The position numbers and the translations under genes are program-made. Of a stretch of 64,000 nucleotides of DNA, positions 26,159-35,376 are shown piece by piece; positions within the stretch are counted from its first letter, which is position 1; the number at the start of each line of letters is the position of its first letter. The stretch covers positions 1-64,000 of the forward strand of contig DAOQWL010000019.1 in NCBI GenBank assembly GCA_035342095.1, in the 5' to 3' direction. The notes beneath the pieces are model-generated. The model searched no databases and was not told the DNA's origin. It worked only from the letters and a program-made list of their open reading frames with translations. This stretch comes from PLanc-01 sp035342095 (GTDB lineage Bacteria > Planctomycetota > Phycisphaerae > Sedimentisphaerales > Anaerobacaceae).

Positions 26159-26944
26159 TTACTTGGGACTCGACGTGCTCAGGTCCTTGATTCGCTGTTC
26201 CGCGCGGCGTCGCCAATCACCGAACTGAGCCTCTTTGACGATCGCTTCCTGGTAGAGTTCCAGGGCTTCGGCGCGACGATACAACTTCCGGTCGAGGATG
26301 TTGGCCGCCTTGAACCGGGCGGGATACGGCGTGGCGGGGTCCCACTGGTACGCTCGCTGGTAGTACTGCAACGCGAGCTGGAAGTCATTGAAGACCTCGT
26401 GAATATCGGCCATCCTGAACGCGGCGTCGTCGATCTTGTCGCTCGTCTGATACTGGCGGATCATGTCGGTGTACTTGCCCAAGGCTTTCCGCAGGACATC
26501 CTCGTTCTTCAGGAGATCCGGGACCATGGTTCCGGCCTGCCTGCGCGTCTGCTCGGCCTCCGCAAACAACTGGTCAGCCGCCGGGATGGATTCCGTGGCC
26601 TTCAACGTAGCAGGGAATACATCCGCCACTGCGATGTAACGGTACATCGGGATTTGGTCCAGGGCTTTGCGTTCCTGCTGGGCCCACACGGTCTTCTGAT
26701 GGTTTCCCGTGGAGTCATAATACTGTTCGAGCGACTGCAAACTGCGCCGATAGGCTTCACGATGCGTGGTCAACTGCTCCACGAGGTCGATCTCGTTCGC
26801 GGAAGCGGGTGTCGACGTCTGGGTGGTCTGAGAAGAGGAACCGGTTCGCGGCGGCAGCCTCCGGCTGCGCCCGGTATCGCTTTGGCACCCCATGGCGATC
26901 GTCACTATGAGAATCGCAGCCGCGGTTGTAACAATCCTTGTCAT
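26159..26944 (-). CDS. TPR-containing lipoprotein
   Basis: 261 residues. Signal with lipobox (IVTIAMGC) puts the lipidated Cys at about residue 20. After a Ser/Thr/Pro-rich linker the protein is all-helical, with tetratricopeptide-like repeats in the last 110 residues (AFRMADIHEVFNDFQLALQY, FKAANILDRKLYRRAEALEL). Likely a periplasmic or outer-membrane scaffold. Similar repeats occur in outer-membrane assembly lipoproteins, but no specific role can be given. A terminator-like hairpin follows it. Confidence 0.82.
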   Translation of the reverse strand: MTRIVTTAAAILIVTIAMGCQSDTGRSRRLPPRTGSSSQTTQTSTPASANEIDLVEQLTTHREAYRRSLQSLEQYYDSTGNHQKTVWAQQERKALDQIPMYRYIAVADVFPATLKATESIPAADQLFAEAEQTRRQAGTMVPDLLKNEDVLRKALGKYTDMIRQYQTSDKIDDAAFRMADIHEVFNDFQLALQYYQRAYQWDPATPYPARFKAANILDRKLYRRAEALELYQEAIVKEAQFGDWRRRAEQRIKDLSTSSPK

Positions 26945-27231
26945 CCTGATGCCTCCTTAAGCACTGGCAATGCGTTTCTTACCGGGCCGGAACCCTGTAC
27001 GGATAGTTTCTGCCTCCGCCGCGTGAACTTCTCGGCGGTCCCCCGGCCTACTCAGTGACTCAGTTAAGCCGAAGTCTCTCGGCGCGTCAAGCATAAACGC
27101 GCGGAAAAAACTGACGAATCGCCGTATCCTACCACGCGAGACCCGTCGATCCTATCCCAGAATCTCAAAGAAAAACCGGACGACTCATGTATGAGCGACC
27201 TGCCGGACGTATCTATATTGGGTAGAACGAC

Positions 27232-27801
27232 ATGGGTGACGGACAACACAACGAGTTGACGCTGGTGTGTGCCGCTCGGCAGGGCGACAAAGGGGCCCTG
27301 CAGACGCTGCTGAAGCAGAATTGGGGCTGGCTCAAGGGGGTAGTCTACAGTGTGCTGGGCAACGCCCAGGACGTGGATGACGTGATGCAGGAGGTCTGCG
27401 TGCGGGTGATAACGAAGGTCCACACGGTCCGCGAGCCGGAGCGATTCCGAGCTTGGCTGGCCATCCTGGCCAAGCGGACGGCGATCCAGCACCACCGTCG
27501 ATCCAGGCCGGACGTGGTCGCGATGGAAGAGCCTGTTCACGGCGGCGATCCATCGGACGACCTCGAAAGAAGGGAGTTGTACGGGCGGGTGCTGGAGGCG
27601 GTCCGAGGATTGCCCCCGAAATACCGCGAGGTCTTCGTACTGGCCCACTCGGGCGAACTGACATACGCCCAGATGGCCGAGGTGTTGAACGTCCCGATAA
27701 CGACGATGCAAATTCGACTGGTCCGAGCCCGACAGATGGTCCGCGACCAGGTTGCAGGAACAAGACCCAGTTACAGCGAACAGAAGGTGCATGAGATATG
27801 A
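27232..27801 (+). CDS. ECF-type RNA polymerase sigma factor
   Basis: 189 residues, usual length. Region 2 (LLKQNWGWLKGVVYSVLGNA, then DVDDVMQEVCVRVI) and region 4 (LPPKYREVFVLAHSGELTYA, then VLNVPITTMQIRLVRARQMV) are both present. It directs RNA polymerase to a small regulon, normally in response to envelope signals. Its stop overlaps the start of the next gene (ATGA), which encodes its probable anti-sigma factor, and a PDZ protein follows. Confidence 0.94.
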   Translation: MGDGQHNELTLVCAARQGDKGALQTLLKQNWGWLKGVVYSVLGNAQDVDDVMQEVCVRVITKVHTVREPERFRAWLAILAKRTAIQHHRRSRPDVVAMEEPVHGGDPSDDLERRELYGRVLEAVRGLPPKYREVFVLAHSGELTYAQMAEVLNVPITTMQIRLVRARQMVRDQVAGTRPSYSEQKVHEI

Positions 27802-28358
27802 GTGCGACGGACGACAAGGTGGAAGTGCTGATCGGCAAGCTGTTGGATGGCGAGATCTCGCCGCTCGAGCAGCGTCTGCTCGACCGCCAGTTGGAGCAGG
27901 ATGCTCGGGCCAGGGCGCTCCTGGAGCAGATGCGTGTGCTGCACGAGTGCAGCGGCCAGGTCGTCGCACGAGAGGTCCGCTCGGGGGGGGCGGACCCTCA
28001 GGATGTGTTCGAGCGGGCTTGGCGGCAAAGCAAGGGGTCCGCCTGGGGGCGCGTGGTCTGCATTGGTGGACTGCCTCGCTTTGCCGCCGGCCTGGCGGCG
28101 GGGTTCATTCTGGGGTTGATTCTCCACTTCGTGCCCGTCGGGGGCTCGAAGGCTCCGATAGACAATGCAGGAGAAATGACAATTGCTGACGCGGGCAATC
28201 CGAATCAGGTCCAGCCAGTGCTCGAGCGGCCGGACTCGCCTCGGGTTACCCGCGAGGTCGAATGGTATGGTTTCACGGATCAGGCGGGCAATCAGTGGCT
28301 CGTCGAGGGATTCCGTGAGGGGGTGGCCACGCCCGTTTCCTATCGTGGCGGTTTGTGA
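27798..28358 (+). CDS. Probable anti-sigma factor, single-pass membrane protein
   Basis: 186 residues. The N-terminal 60 residues are helical and carry the anti-sigma-like pattern KLLDGEISPLEQRLLDRQL, a zinc-free variant since the HCC motif is not visible. One membrane helix follows around 95-115 (FAAGLAAGFILGLILHFVPV). The C-terminal 60 residues would be periplasmic and probably sense the signal. Coupled to the sigma gene by ATGA, so the two are made together. Assigned from context and topology more than from sequence. Confidence 0.78.
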   Translation: MSATDDKVEVLIGKLLDGEISPLEQRLLDRQLEQDARARALLEQMRVLHECSGQVVAREVRSGGADPQDVFERAWRQSKGSAWGRVVCIGGLPRFAAGLAAGFILGLILHFVPVGGSKAPIDNAGEMTIADAGNPNQVQPVLERPDSPRVTREVEWYGFTDQAGNQWLVEGFREGVATPVSYRGGL

Positions 28359-28388
28359 TGAATGCTGAAGTCTAGGAAAGGATATGCC

Positions 28389-29420
28389 ATGAGAAGAAGC
28401 GCATTGATGTTCGGTTGTCTAGTAATGTCCTTCCTTGCCTGTGTGTCCTACGCCCAAGGCGAGCGAGGGTACATGGGTATGGAGCTGGACCCATCGCCGT
28501 TGCCCGATCTGTTGACCAAGCACCTCGGTCTGGAACCTGGGCAGGGCGTCCGGGTTCGCAACGTTACTGTCGGCAGTCCGGCGGAACGGGCCGGGCTGGA
28601 GCGGGACGACCTGGTCATTGTTCTGCAGGGCAAGAAGGTCACGGGTTTCGAGCAGATCGTCGAGACCGTGCGGGCCGCGAAGATCGGCGATGAGGTTTCG
28701 CTGGAGATCGTTCACCTGGGCCAGAACAAGAGCGTGCAACTGAAACTCGAGGCCGCCCAGGAAGACGCGAAGCTGAAGTACCCGCCGGAGCCCGAGGCCA
28801 TGACGACGTGGCGACCGGGAAAGATCTTCAGATTCGGTCCCGACGGTCGCAAGTGGGCGGAGATCCCGTTCGACCAAGTGCCGAAATTCGATGTGGACGT
28901 GGACCGGTTCTTCAAGCAGAGCTACACGTTCCATCATACGGCGGACGACGGCGACTACACGATCACCATCCAGGGCGATCCGAAGGATGAGAACTCGGAC
29001 GTGATCGTGCAGGCCGGCACAGAAGAGCATCGCTCCACGGTCGGCAAGCTGGATGCCATCCCGGAGAAGTACCGCGGCCCGGCTCGTGACGCTATCGAGA
29101 GCGCCCGCAAGAACGTGCACATGGACGTGAAGATCGACAAGCGGTTTGCTCTGCCCGATGCGGACTGGCCCGAGATGTACCGGAAACTCCTCGATGTGAC
29201 GCCCGACCTGGACATGCAGAACCTGGCCGTGCGCAAGGACCGCGTCCTGAGGGATCTCCAGGAGCAGATGGAGCGCATGCAGCAACGGATGCAGTCGCTG
29301 GAGGAGCACAATCGAGAGGTTCTGAATCGGCTGCTCGAGAAGAGAAACGAGGAGAAACAACAGGAGCAAGACACGAAGAAATCCACTCCCGCCGAGCCCA
29401 CGGGCCAGCGCGCGATCTGA
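28389..29420 (+). CDS. Periplasmic PDZ-domain protein
   Basis: 343 residues. Signal peptide (SALMFGCLVMSFLACVSYAQ), then a PDZ domain at about 25-115 with the ligand-loop and core patterns YMGMELDPSP, VGSPAERAGLERDDLVIVLQ and VTGFEQIVETVR. No protease triad is seen. The middle region is rich in aspartate and basic residues, and the C-terminus is a coiled coil (LQEQMERMQQRMQSLEEHNR) with a Lys/Glu-rich tail. It is third in the sigma/anti-sigma unit and could present misfolded peptides to the pathway. The ATG at 28389 was chosen for the signal peptide. A strong terminator follows. Confidence 0.88.
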   Translation: MRRSALMFGCLVMSFLACVSYAQGERGYMGMELDPSPLPDLLTKHLGLEPGQGVRVRNVTVGSPAERAGLERDDLVIVLQGKKVTGFEQIVETVRAAKIGDEVSLEIVHLGQNKSVQLKLEAAQEDAKLKYPPEPEAMTTWRPGKIFRFGPDGRKWAEIPFDQVPKFDVDVDRFFKQSYTFHHTADDGDYTITIQGDPKDENSDVIVQAGTEEHRSTVGKLDAIPEKYRGPARDAIESARKNVHMDVKIDKRFALPDADWPEMYRKLLDVTPDLDMQNLAVRKDRVLRDLQEQMERMQQRMQSLEEHNREVLNRLLEKRNEEKQQEQDTKKSTPAEPTGQRAI

Positions 29421-29445
29421 CAACCGAAAGGACCCTTTACTTCCT

Positions 29446-29479
29446 GGACCGGCTCACGAAGAAGCCGGTCCTTTTTTTT
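29446..29479 (+). terminator. Intrinsic terminator after the PDZ gene
   Basis: GGACCGGCT (29446-29454) pairs with AGCCGGTCC (29463-29471) around an 8-nt loop and is followed by eight T (29472-29479). Textbook factor-independent terminator closing the sigma/anti-sigma/PDZ transcript. Confidence 0.93.
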
Positions 29480-29643
29480 GAACCTGCCAGGCATGGCACG
29501 ACGACTTGGAGGCGGAGGTCCTCTGGAGACCTCGACATTTCATGGTTGCACCGATTCTGATTCGAGATAGGATTTTCCAGATGAGTGCCTGAATCGACGT
29601 GGGCAGGTTCTGATCTTGGCATTTCCAACTCGAAAGGTGCGAT

Positions 29644-32600
29644 ATGAGCGGCGTACGACGAGACCTCAGAATGGGGATCGCGGGGATTGTGTTCGGGCTG
29701 TGCATTTCGTCCCCCGGCTGGGCGAAGGTGCGTGCCTGGGAGGGGGCCTTGACGATCCCCACCTACGGCTGGTCCGAGGACGTGAACCCGAAGTTCTGGG
29801 CCCTGGAGGACCGGATCAAGCTGTCCACGACGGTTAAAGGGGCGATCGTCTACCCGTATCCGATGCAGGATCATCTCTACCGGGTGAAGGAGGACCGCAC
29901 GTACAAGGCGCTGTTCCTCGAAAACGAGTATCTGAAGGTGACCTGTCTGCCGGAACTCGGCGGCCGGCTGCACTCGGTCCTCGACAAGACGCAGGGCCAG
30001 GAGACCTTCCATCTGAACAACGTGATCAAGCCGAGCATGATCGCCATGCGAGGCGCCTTCATCAGCGGCGGCGTCGAGTGGAACGCCGGACCCCAGGTCC
30101 ACACGGTCACGATCCTCTCGCCGGTGGATGCCCTGGTCGGGACGAACGCGGATGGCTCTGCGTATCTGGAAGTCAGCAACCTGGAGAAGACGCTGCGGAC
30201 CCGCTGGACCGTTCGCGTGACTCTCCATCCCGGCAAAGCGTATCTCGACGAACAGATCCGCATCGCCAACCCTGTGGATACGATCAATCCCTACTACTTC
30301 TGGAACTGCACTGCATTTCCGTGCCGTCAGGGGACGCGGTTCATCTACCCCATGACGCTCGGGACGGACCATTACGGCGTCAAGGCCTTTTCCTGGCCCA
30401 TCCACGAGGGCAAGGACCTGTCCTGGCTGAAGAACTATGAGACATGGGCGTCGATTTTCTCTGTGGACTGCGTGTTTGATTTCTTCGGCGGCTACGACGT
30501 GGACGCGGATCGCGGCGTCGTGCAGGTGGCGAACCACTACGAATTGAGCGGCAAGAAGGCCTGGACGTGGGGCCAGTGGGATTTCGGCCTGGTCAGCCAG
30601 AAGAACCTGACCGACGACGACGGGCCATACATCGAGATCCAGAGCGGGCCGCTGCCGACGCAGTCCGACTACGGGATGCTCATACCGAGACAGGAGGTCG
30701 CGTGGCGCGAGTGGTGGTATCCCGTACACGGCCTGGGCGACGGCTTCGAGTTCGCCACGAAGGATATCGCAGTCCAGACCGCCCGCGGCGGCGACGAGCT
30801 TCAATTGCGGATACTCACCACGGGCAAGTTCCCCCAAGCATCCTGTGTTCTCTCCCACCAGGGCAGGGAGCTTGTCTCGAAACGGTTGGATCTGTCGCCG
30901 AGCGATCCGCAGACAGTGGTGTTGTCGCCCCGTCCGGAAGGGCCGGTCGATGTGATGATCCGGACCAAGCGGGGAGTTGTGCTGGCTTCATTCACGACTC
31001 CGCTGCCAATTCCGAAGACGAACGCGCCGACTCGTCCCGCTTGGGAGGAGAAGCCCGAGGAACAGTTGACTATCGAGGAGAAGTTCCTCCAGGCCCGCAA
31101 GCTCGACCTGGCGACGAATCGCAAAGGGGCCCGGGCGGCGTATGAGAAGGTCCTGGCCGAGGACCCCGGTCATGCCCCCGCCCTGCGGTCGCTGGCCATT
31201 CTCGATCTGGAGGCCGGTCTGTACGACGATGCGAAGGGGCGGCTCACGAAGGTTCTCCAGCGTGATCCCGACGACGGGCTCGCCTGGTACTTTCGCGGTG
31301 TCGCCTGCCTGAGGAGCCGTGACGCCGAGGAAGCCCTTCGTTGCGCCCGCAAGGCGGCACTCGGCTCGGGCTCAAGGGCCTTGGCCTTCGATTTGGCGGG
31401 ACGGGCACACGCAGCTCTCGGCGAGAAACAGGCTGCGGTGGAGGCCTTCCGGAAGGCGGTGGATCTGAATCCGGCGGACTGCGTCGCGAGGGACCACTGG
31501 CTGCTGGCGATGTACGCCGCCGGAGACAGCATCGCGGCGTTCAAGCACGCTCAGGAGGCCGTCGCCAAATACCCCACCGATCTGGCACCGCGGGCGATCC
31601 TGGCTCTGCGGGGTCCCAAGGAAATGGATGCTTTCGTGGCACAGGTCCGAGGCTTCGTCGGCGAGGACGACTTCGAGATGCTGGAAACGAGCCTGCGGTT
31701 CGCCGAAGCAGGCCTTGCGAAGGAGGCGGTCAGGATCGTCGCTGCGGTCTGCGTGAACGCGGTCCTGCCGGGCCGGCGCAGCCCGTTGCCGATGTACTAT
31801 CTGGCCTGGCTCGAGAAAGGCGCCCCGTTGGCAGGGCTTTGGCTGAGGCAGGCGGCTTCGACAACCGGGGACTTTGTATTCCCTTCGCGTCCCGAGGAGT
31901 TGGAGGTGCTGGGCTATGCCCTCCAGGCCAATCCGAGCGATGCCTGGACGCACCTGCACATCGGGAATCTCTATGCCCATCTGGGCCGGCCTGTCGAGGC
32001 GGTGGGCCACTGGAAGAAGGCGGTCGAGTTGAACTCATCGCTCAGCGTCGCATGGCGCAACCTCGGCCTCTATGCCTGGGCCGAGGAGAGCGACCTGGAG
32101 AAGGCCGCGGGATGCTACCGCAAGGCGATCGAAGCCCGGCCGAAGGACCAGACGCTGTACAGGGACCTTGCGGAGATCCTCATCGCACAGGCCAAGCGTC
32201 CCGAGGCCATCACGCTGCTGGAGTCGACGCCGCCCGACAAGCTCCGGCGGGCCGACGTGATCATCCTGTTGGCGCAGGCCTACCTCGACGAGCAATGCTA
32301 CGATGACACGATCCATCTGCTCGAATCGGCGCCGTATTTCGTCAACTGGGAAGGCCAGACCATCACGTGGGATCTCTTCCATCGGGCGCACATGGCACGC
32401 GGACGAATCCGGTATGATGGGAAGGACTTCGCCGGCGCGTTGCAGGATTTCGAAGCGGCGCTGAGCTATCCCGAGAACATCGGCGTAGGCCGTTCGAATC
32501 AGCCGCAGGAGGCGGCCGCCCAGTACTGGAGAGGTCGCGCGCTGCAATCCCTCGGGCGACTGGAGGACGCCAAGAGAGCCTGGCGCGAAGGTGCTGCCGG

Positions 32601-32670
32601 CGTCGAGGGTTCCGACGACCAAAACAAGCATCGGGATCTCTGCCGTGAAGCCCTGCAACAAGGGGGGTGA
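29644..32670 (+). CDS. Secreted DUF5107 and TPR protein
   Basis: 1008 residues. Signal peptide (GIAGIVFGLCISSPGWA). Residues about 30-350 are a DUF5107-type domain, beta-sandwich-like and aromatic-rich (TCLPELGGRLHSVLDK, FISGGVEWNAGP, NCTAFPCRQGTRFIYP), a fold related to galactose-mutarotase-like carbohydrate-binding proteins. After about 480 the protein is a long tetratricopeptide solenoid (ALRSLAILDLEAGLYDDAKG, AWYFRGVACLRSRDAEEALR and many more). It is probably a periplasmic glycan-handling protein. Its neighbours, prepilin-like protein, sulfatase and fucosidase, fit carbohydrate use. Confidence 0.88.
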   Translation: MSGVRRDLRMGIAGIVFGLCISSPGWAKVRAWEGALTIPTYGWSEDVNPKFWALEDRIKLSTTVKGAIVYPYPMQDHLYRVKEDRTYKALFLENEYLKVTCLPELGGRLHSVLDKTQGQETFHLNNVIKPSMIAMRGAFISGGVEWNAGPQVHTVTILSPVDALVGTNADGSAYLEVSNLEKTLRTRWTVRVTLHPGKAYLDEQIRIANPVDTINPYYFWNCTAFPCRQGTRFIYPMTLGTDHYGVKAFSWPIHEGKDLSWLKNYETWASIFSVDCVFDFFGGYDVDADRGVVQVANHYELSGKKAWTWGQWDFGLVSQKNLTDDDGPYIEIQSGPLPTQSDYGMLIPRQEVAWREWWYPVHGLGDGFEFATKDIAVQTARGGDELQLRILTTGKFPQASCVLSHQGRELVSKRLDLSPSDPQTVVLSPRPEGPVDVMIRTKRGVVLASFTTPLPIPKTNAPTRPAWEEKPEEQLTIEEKFLQARKLDLATNRKGARAAYEKVLAEDPGHAPALRSLAILDLEAGLYDDAKGRLTKVLQRDPDDGLAWYFRGVACLRSRDAEEALRCARKAALGSGSRALAFDLAGRAHAALGEKQAAVEAFRKAVDLNPADCVARDHWLLAMYAAGDSIAAFKHAQEAVAKYPTDLAPRAILALRGPKEMDAFVAQVRGFVGEDDFEMLETSLRFAEAGLAKEAVRIVAAVCVNAVLPGRRSPLPMYYLAWLEKGAPLAGLWLRQAASTTGDFVFPSRPEELEVLGYALQANPSDAWTHLHIGNLYAHLGRPVEAVGHWKKAVELNSSLSVAWRNLGLYAWAEESDLEKAAGCYRKAIEARPKDQTLYRDLAEILIAQAKRPEAITLLESTPPDKLRRADVIILLAQAYLDEQCYDDTIHLLESAPYFVNWEGQTITWDLFHRAHMARGRIRYDGKDFAGALQDFEAALSYPENIGVGRSNQPQEAAAQYWRGRALQSLGRLEDAKRAWREGAAGVEGSDDQNKHRDLCREALQQGG

Positions 32671-32797
32671 TTCAGGGTCCCTGTGGGGGCGCGCCGCCTT
32701 GCCATTGCAGGGGCGGGGTGATATAATCCAAACATATATGGCTGCGGGGGCGAATCGCGAGTGGGTCGGTGGAACCGCGTTTCAGGAGTGGTTTGCC

Positions 32798-33586
32798 ATG
32801 CGAATCCGAAGGGCGTTCACGCTGATTGAACTGCTGGTTGTCATCGCGGTGATCGCGGTGCTGATGGCTATTCTCATGCCTGCCCTGATGCGAGCGAAGG
32901 AGACAGCGAAGCGGATCGTCTGCAGCAGTCATGTGCGGAGCATGGGGATGGCCAACGCGCTCTACGCGGACGACAACAACGGCTGGTACGTCCCCATCAT
33001 GGACCGCACACAAGGCAAGGACTGGTACTGGCCGGCCAACCAGCTCTTTCGCAAGCTGCTGGGCTACAAGGACAAGCAGGGACCCGCCGACAGCACCTGG
33101 GATGCGCCAAAAGAGTACCAGTGTCCGAGCGATCTGGTGTGTAGTCAGGAGCGGGAGGACTCGCAGTATACATCCTGGATCAGTTACGGCTGCAATGTGA
33201 CGGACTGGTACTACGGCACGGACTGGTTCGGGGTCAAGTACGCAGGGCACAATACGACGTCGGTCGCTGCACCGGCTGCGGAGCTGGTCTTCACCGAGAG
33301 CAACGACTGGTGGCTCCACTGGAAGGGGGCGAACTACACGATTGGGTGGGATGCCCTCGGTCAGGACACGATCATGCCATATAAGAACGTCGGTTGCGAC
33401 GGCCCAGTCCTGTACCGTCACAGCGAGGGGGTCAACCTCGCGTTCTATGACGGGCACGTCGAGTATATGAAGAAGGACAAGGTCTGGTCGCAGGTCGTCT
33501 GGAATGCACGCACGCCGGGCATGTGGTCCGTCTTCCAGTACTACCCTCCGACCGATGCGGAGAAGTCGCGATTGCCTAAGCCGTAG
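32798..33586 (+). CDS. Prepilin-type secreted protein with H-x9-DG motif
   Basis: 262 residues. Type IV prepilin N-terminus (MRIRRAFTLIELLVVIAVIA), nearly identical in its first 25 residues to the protein at 17392, then an aromatic-rich domain with several Cys. The C-terminal motif HSEGVNLAFYDGHVEYM again gives H-x9-DG. The ATG at 32798 has CAGGAG 9 nt upstream. It is convergent with the second sulfatase gene. Function unknown; likely an extracellular or pilus-associated protein. Confidence 0.92.
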   Translation: MRIRRAFTLIELLVVIAVIAVLMAILMPALMRAKETAKRIVCSSHVRSMGMANALYADDNNGWYVPIMDRTQGKDWYWPANQLFRKLLGYKDKQGPADSTWDAPKEYQCPSDLVCSQEREDSQYTSWISYGCNVTDWYYGTDWFGVKYAGHNTTSVAAPAAELVFTESNDWWLHWKGANYTIGWDALGQDTIMPYKNVGCDGPVLYRHSEGVNLAFYDGHVEYMKKDKVWSQVVWNARTPGMWSVFQYYPPTDAEKSRLPKP

Positions 33587-33607
33587 GAAGGACGGCGGTG
33601 GCGGTCG

Positions 33608-35149
33608 TTACGGCCGAGAACGACCCTGCTCGCGGATCTTCTGAAGGCGGTCGGCCATTTCCCTCACCTTCTCAGGGTATCGATCCGCGAGATTCGTCTT
33701 CTCGCCGATATCCGCCTTGAGGTCGTATAGCTGTGGTTGGGGATCGTTGCCGAGTTCCGTATTCGTGCTCCTACTGAACCGTGCCCCCTTGCTGGCCTCG
33801 ATGTACTTCCAGTCGCCCTGGATCAGACTGAGGGTGCCTGCGTGCTCGACGAGATGGTCCCGTGCGATCCGCGAATGGCCGAGCAGGGCGGCTGAGACAT
33901 CGAGACTGTCCGGCGCATCGTTGCTGCCCAGCGTCTGTCCCGTCATAGCTGCGAAGGATGCCGGCAGGTCGATCTGGCAGAGCAGCGCGTCCGACGTGCC
34001 CGGCGTGATCCTGCCAGGCTGGCGAACGATGAACGGGACTCGCGTGCCGGCGTCGAAGGCGCTGTACTTGCCACCGCGAAGCCAGCCGGAGGGTTTGTGC
34101 CCGTCGAGCAGCTCCACCGCCTGATCCCGGTAGCCGTCGTCCACGACGGGACCGTTATCGCTCGTGAAGATGACCATCGTGTCTTGCGCGAGGCCCAGCC
34201 TGTCGAGGACGCCCAGGATCTCGCCCACGCACCAGTCGAGCTGGACGATCACGTCGCCTCGCGGACCCAGGCCGCTGACGCCTGCGAAGCGGGGATGCGG
34301 CACGCGCGGAACGTGAATGTCGTGCGTGGAGAAGTACAGGAAGAAGGGCTCTGTCTTGTTTCGCTCGATGAACTGGACGGCCTTGGCGGTGATCGTGTCG
34401 GCCATGTCCTCATCGACCCAGCGGGCGGTCTTGCCCCCGGTCATGTACCCGATCCGACTGATGCCATTGACGATGGTCTGGTCGTGGCCGTGGCTGGGGT
34501 GCATCTTCAGCAGTTCCGGGTGCTCCCGCCCGGTGGGTTCGTCGCCGACAGGTTCCCTGTAGCTCACATGGATCGGATCGCTTGGGTCCAGGCCCACGAC
34601 CCGCCGATCCTCCACATAGACGCACGGCACGCGGTCGCCTGTAGCCGGGATGAGGAAGCAGTGGTCGAATCCGATGTCGAGGGGACCGGGTTTGATGTCT
34701 CCGTTCCAGTCGAGGTCGCCGGCGCCGAGGCCGAGGTGCCACTTGCCGATGGCGGCGGTTCTGTAGCCCGCCCGCTGCATGAGCGTGGGTAGCGTCGTCC
34801 GACCGGGCTCGACGATGAGTCTCGCGTCGCCGGGAAGAACGCCGGTGCCCTTGCGGCGCCAGGCGTACTCCCCCGTGAGCAGAGCGTATCGCGAAGGCGT
34901 ACACGTCGCGGACGCGGAGTGGGCGTTGGTGAAGCGGACCCCTTCCTTGGCGAGTCGGTCGATGTTTGGCGTGGCGACGCGGGTCGCGCCATAGCAGCCC
35001 ACATCGCCGTAGCCGAGGTCGTCGGCGTAGATCAGAACCACATTCGTCCGGCGTGTCCGGGCACCCCATGCTGGGAGGGGGATCGCGGTTGCCAGGGCCA
35101 TCAGCCCTGCGGACCGCAGGAACGTTCGACGCGATTGCAGCCGTGCCAT
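33608..35149 (-). CDS. Tat-exported sulfatase (arylsulfatase-like)
   Basis: 513 residues. Twin-arginine signal (QSRRTFLRSAG), metal-binding IYADDLGYGDVGCYG, formylglycine motif C83-T-P-S-R87 (TCTPSRYALLTGEYAWR), AAIGKWHLGLG and IFTSDNGPVVDDG. All catalytic regions expected of an arylsulfatase A-type enzyme are present, so it should be active once matured by a formylglycine-generating enzyme. The start at 35149 has AGGAG 8 nt upstream; in-frame ATGs at 35167 and 35251 are less likely. Divergent from the PAC2 gene. It is more typical in sequence than the sulfatase at 23158. Confidence 0.95.
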   Translation of the reverse strand: MARLQSRRTFLRSAGLMALATAIPLPAWGARTRRTNVVLIYADDLGYGDVGCYGATRVATPNIDRLAKEGVRFTNAHSASATCTPSRYALLTGEYAWRRKGTGVLPGDARLIVEPGRTTLPTLMQRAGYRTAAIGKWHLGLGAGDLDWNGDIKPGPLDIGFDHCFLIPATGDRVPCVYVEDRRVVGLDPSDPIHVSYREPVGDEPTGREHPELLKMHPSHGHDQTIVNGISRIGYMTGGKTARWVDEDMADTITAKAVQFIERNKTEPFFLYFSTHDIHVPRVPHPRFAGVSGLGPRGDVIVQLDWCVGEILGVLDRLGLAQDTMVIFTSDNGPVVDDGYRDQAVELLDGHKPSGWLRGGKYSAFDAGTRVPFIVRQPGRITPGTSDALLCQIDLPASFAAMTGQTLGSNDAPDSLDVSAALLGHSRIARDHLVEHAGTLSLIQGDWKYIEASKGARFSRSTNTELGNDPQPQLYDLKADIGEKTNLADRYPEKVREMADRLQKIREQGRSRP

Positions 35150-35376
35150 TTCAGGGTCTCCTGTCATTGCGGTTTGCGTTGCCGGCTGTTCCGACACAGG
35201 ACGCGCGGAACCACCGTTTCCCATGCTACGCGGCGGATGCCGGTCGTTCAAGGGGGCCGGCGCGTCTTGGACGAATCGTCGCCGTTTTTTCCCCTTGCGG
35301 CCATGCCGGGGGTGGCTTACTATCTCGATAAGCGGTTGTGTTGGGTGACTGTGACTTCGCTTGGAAGGAATGCCTC

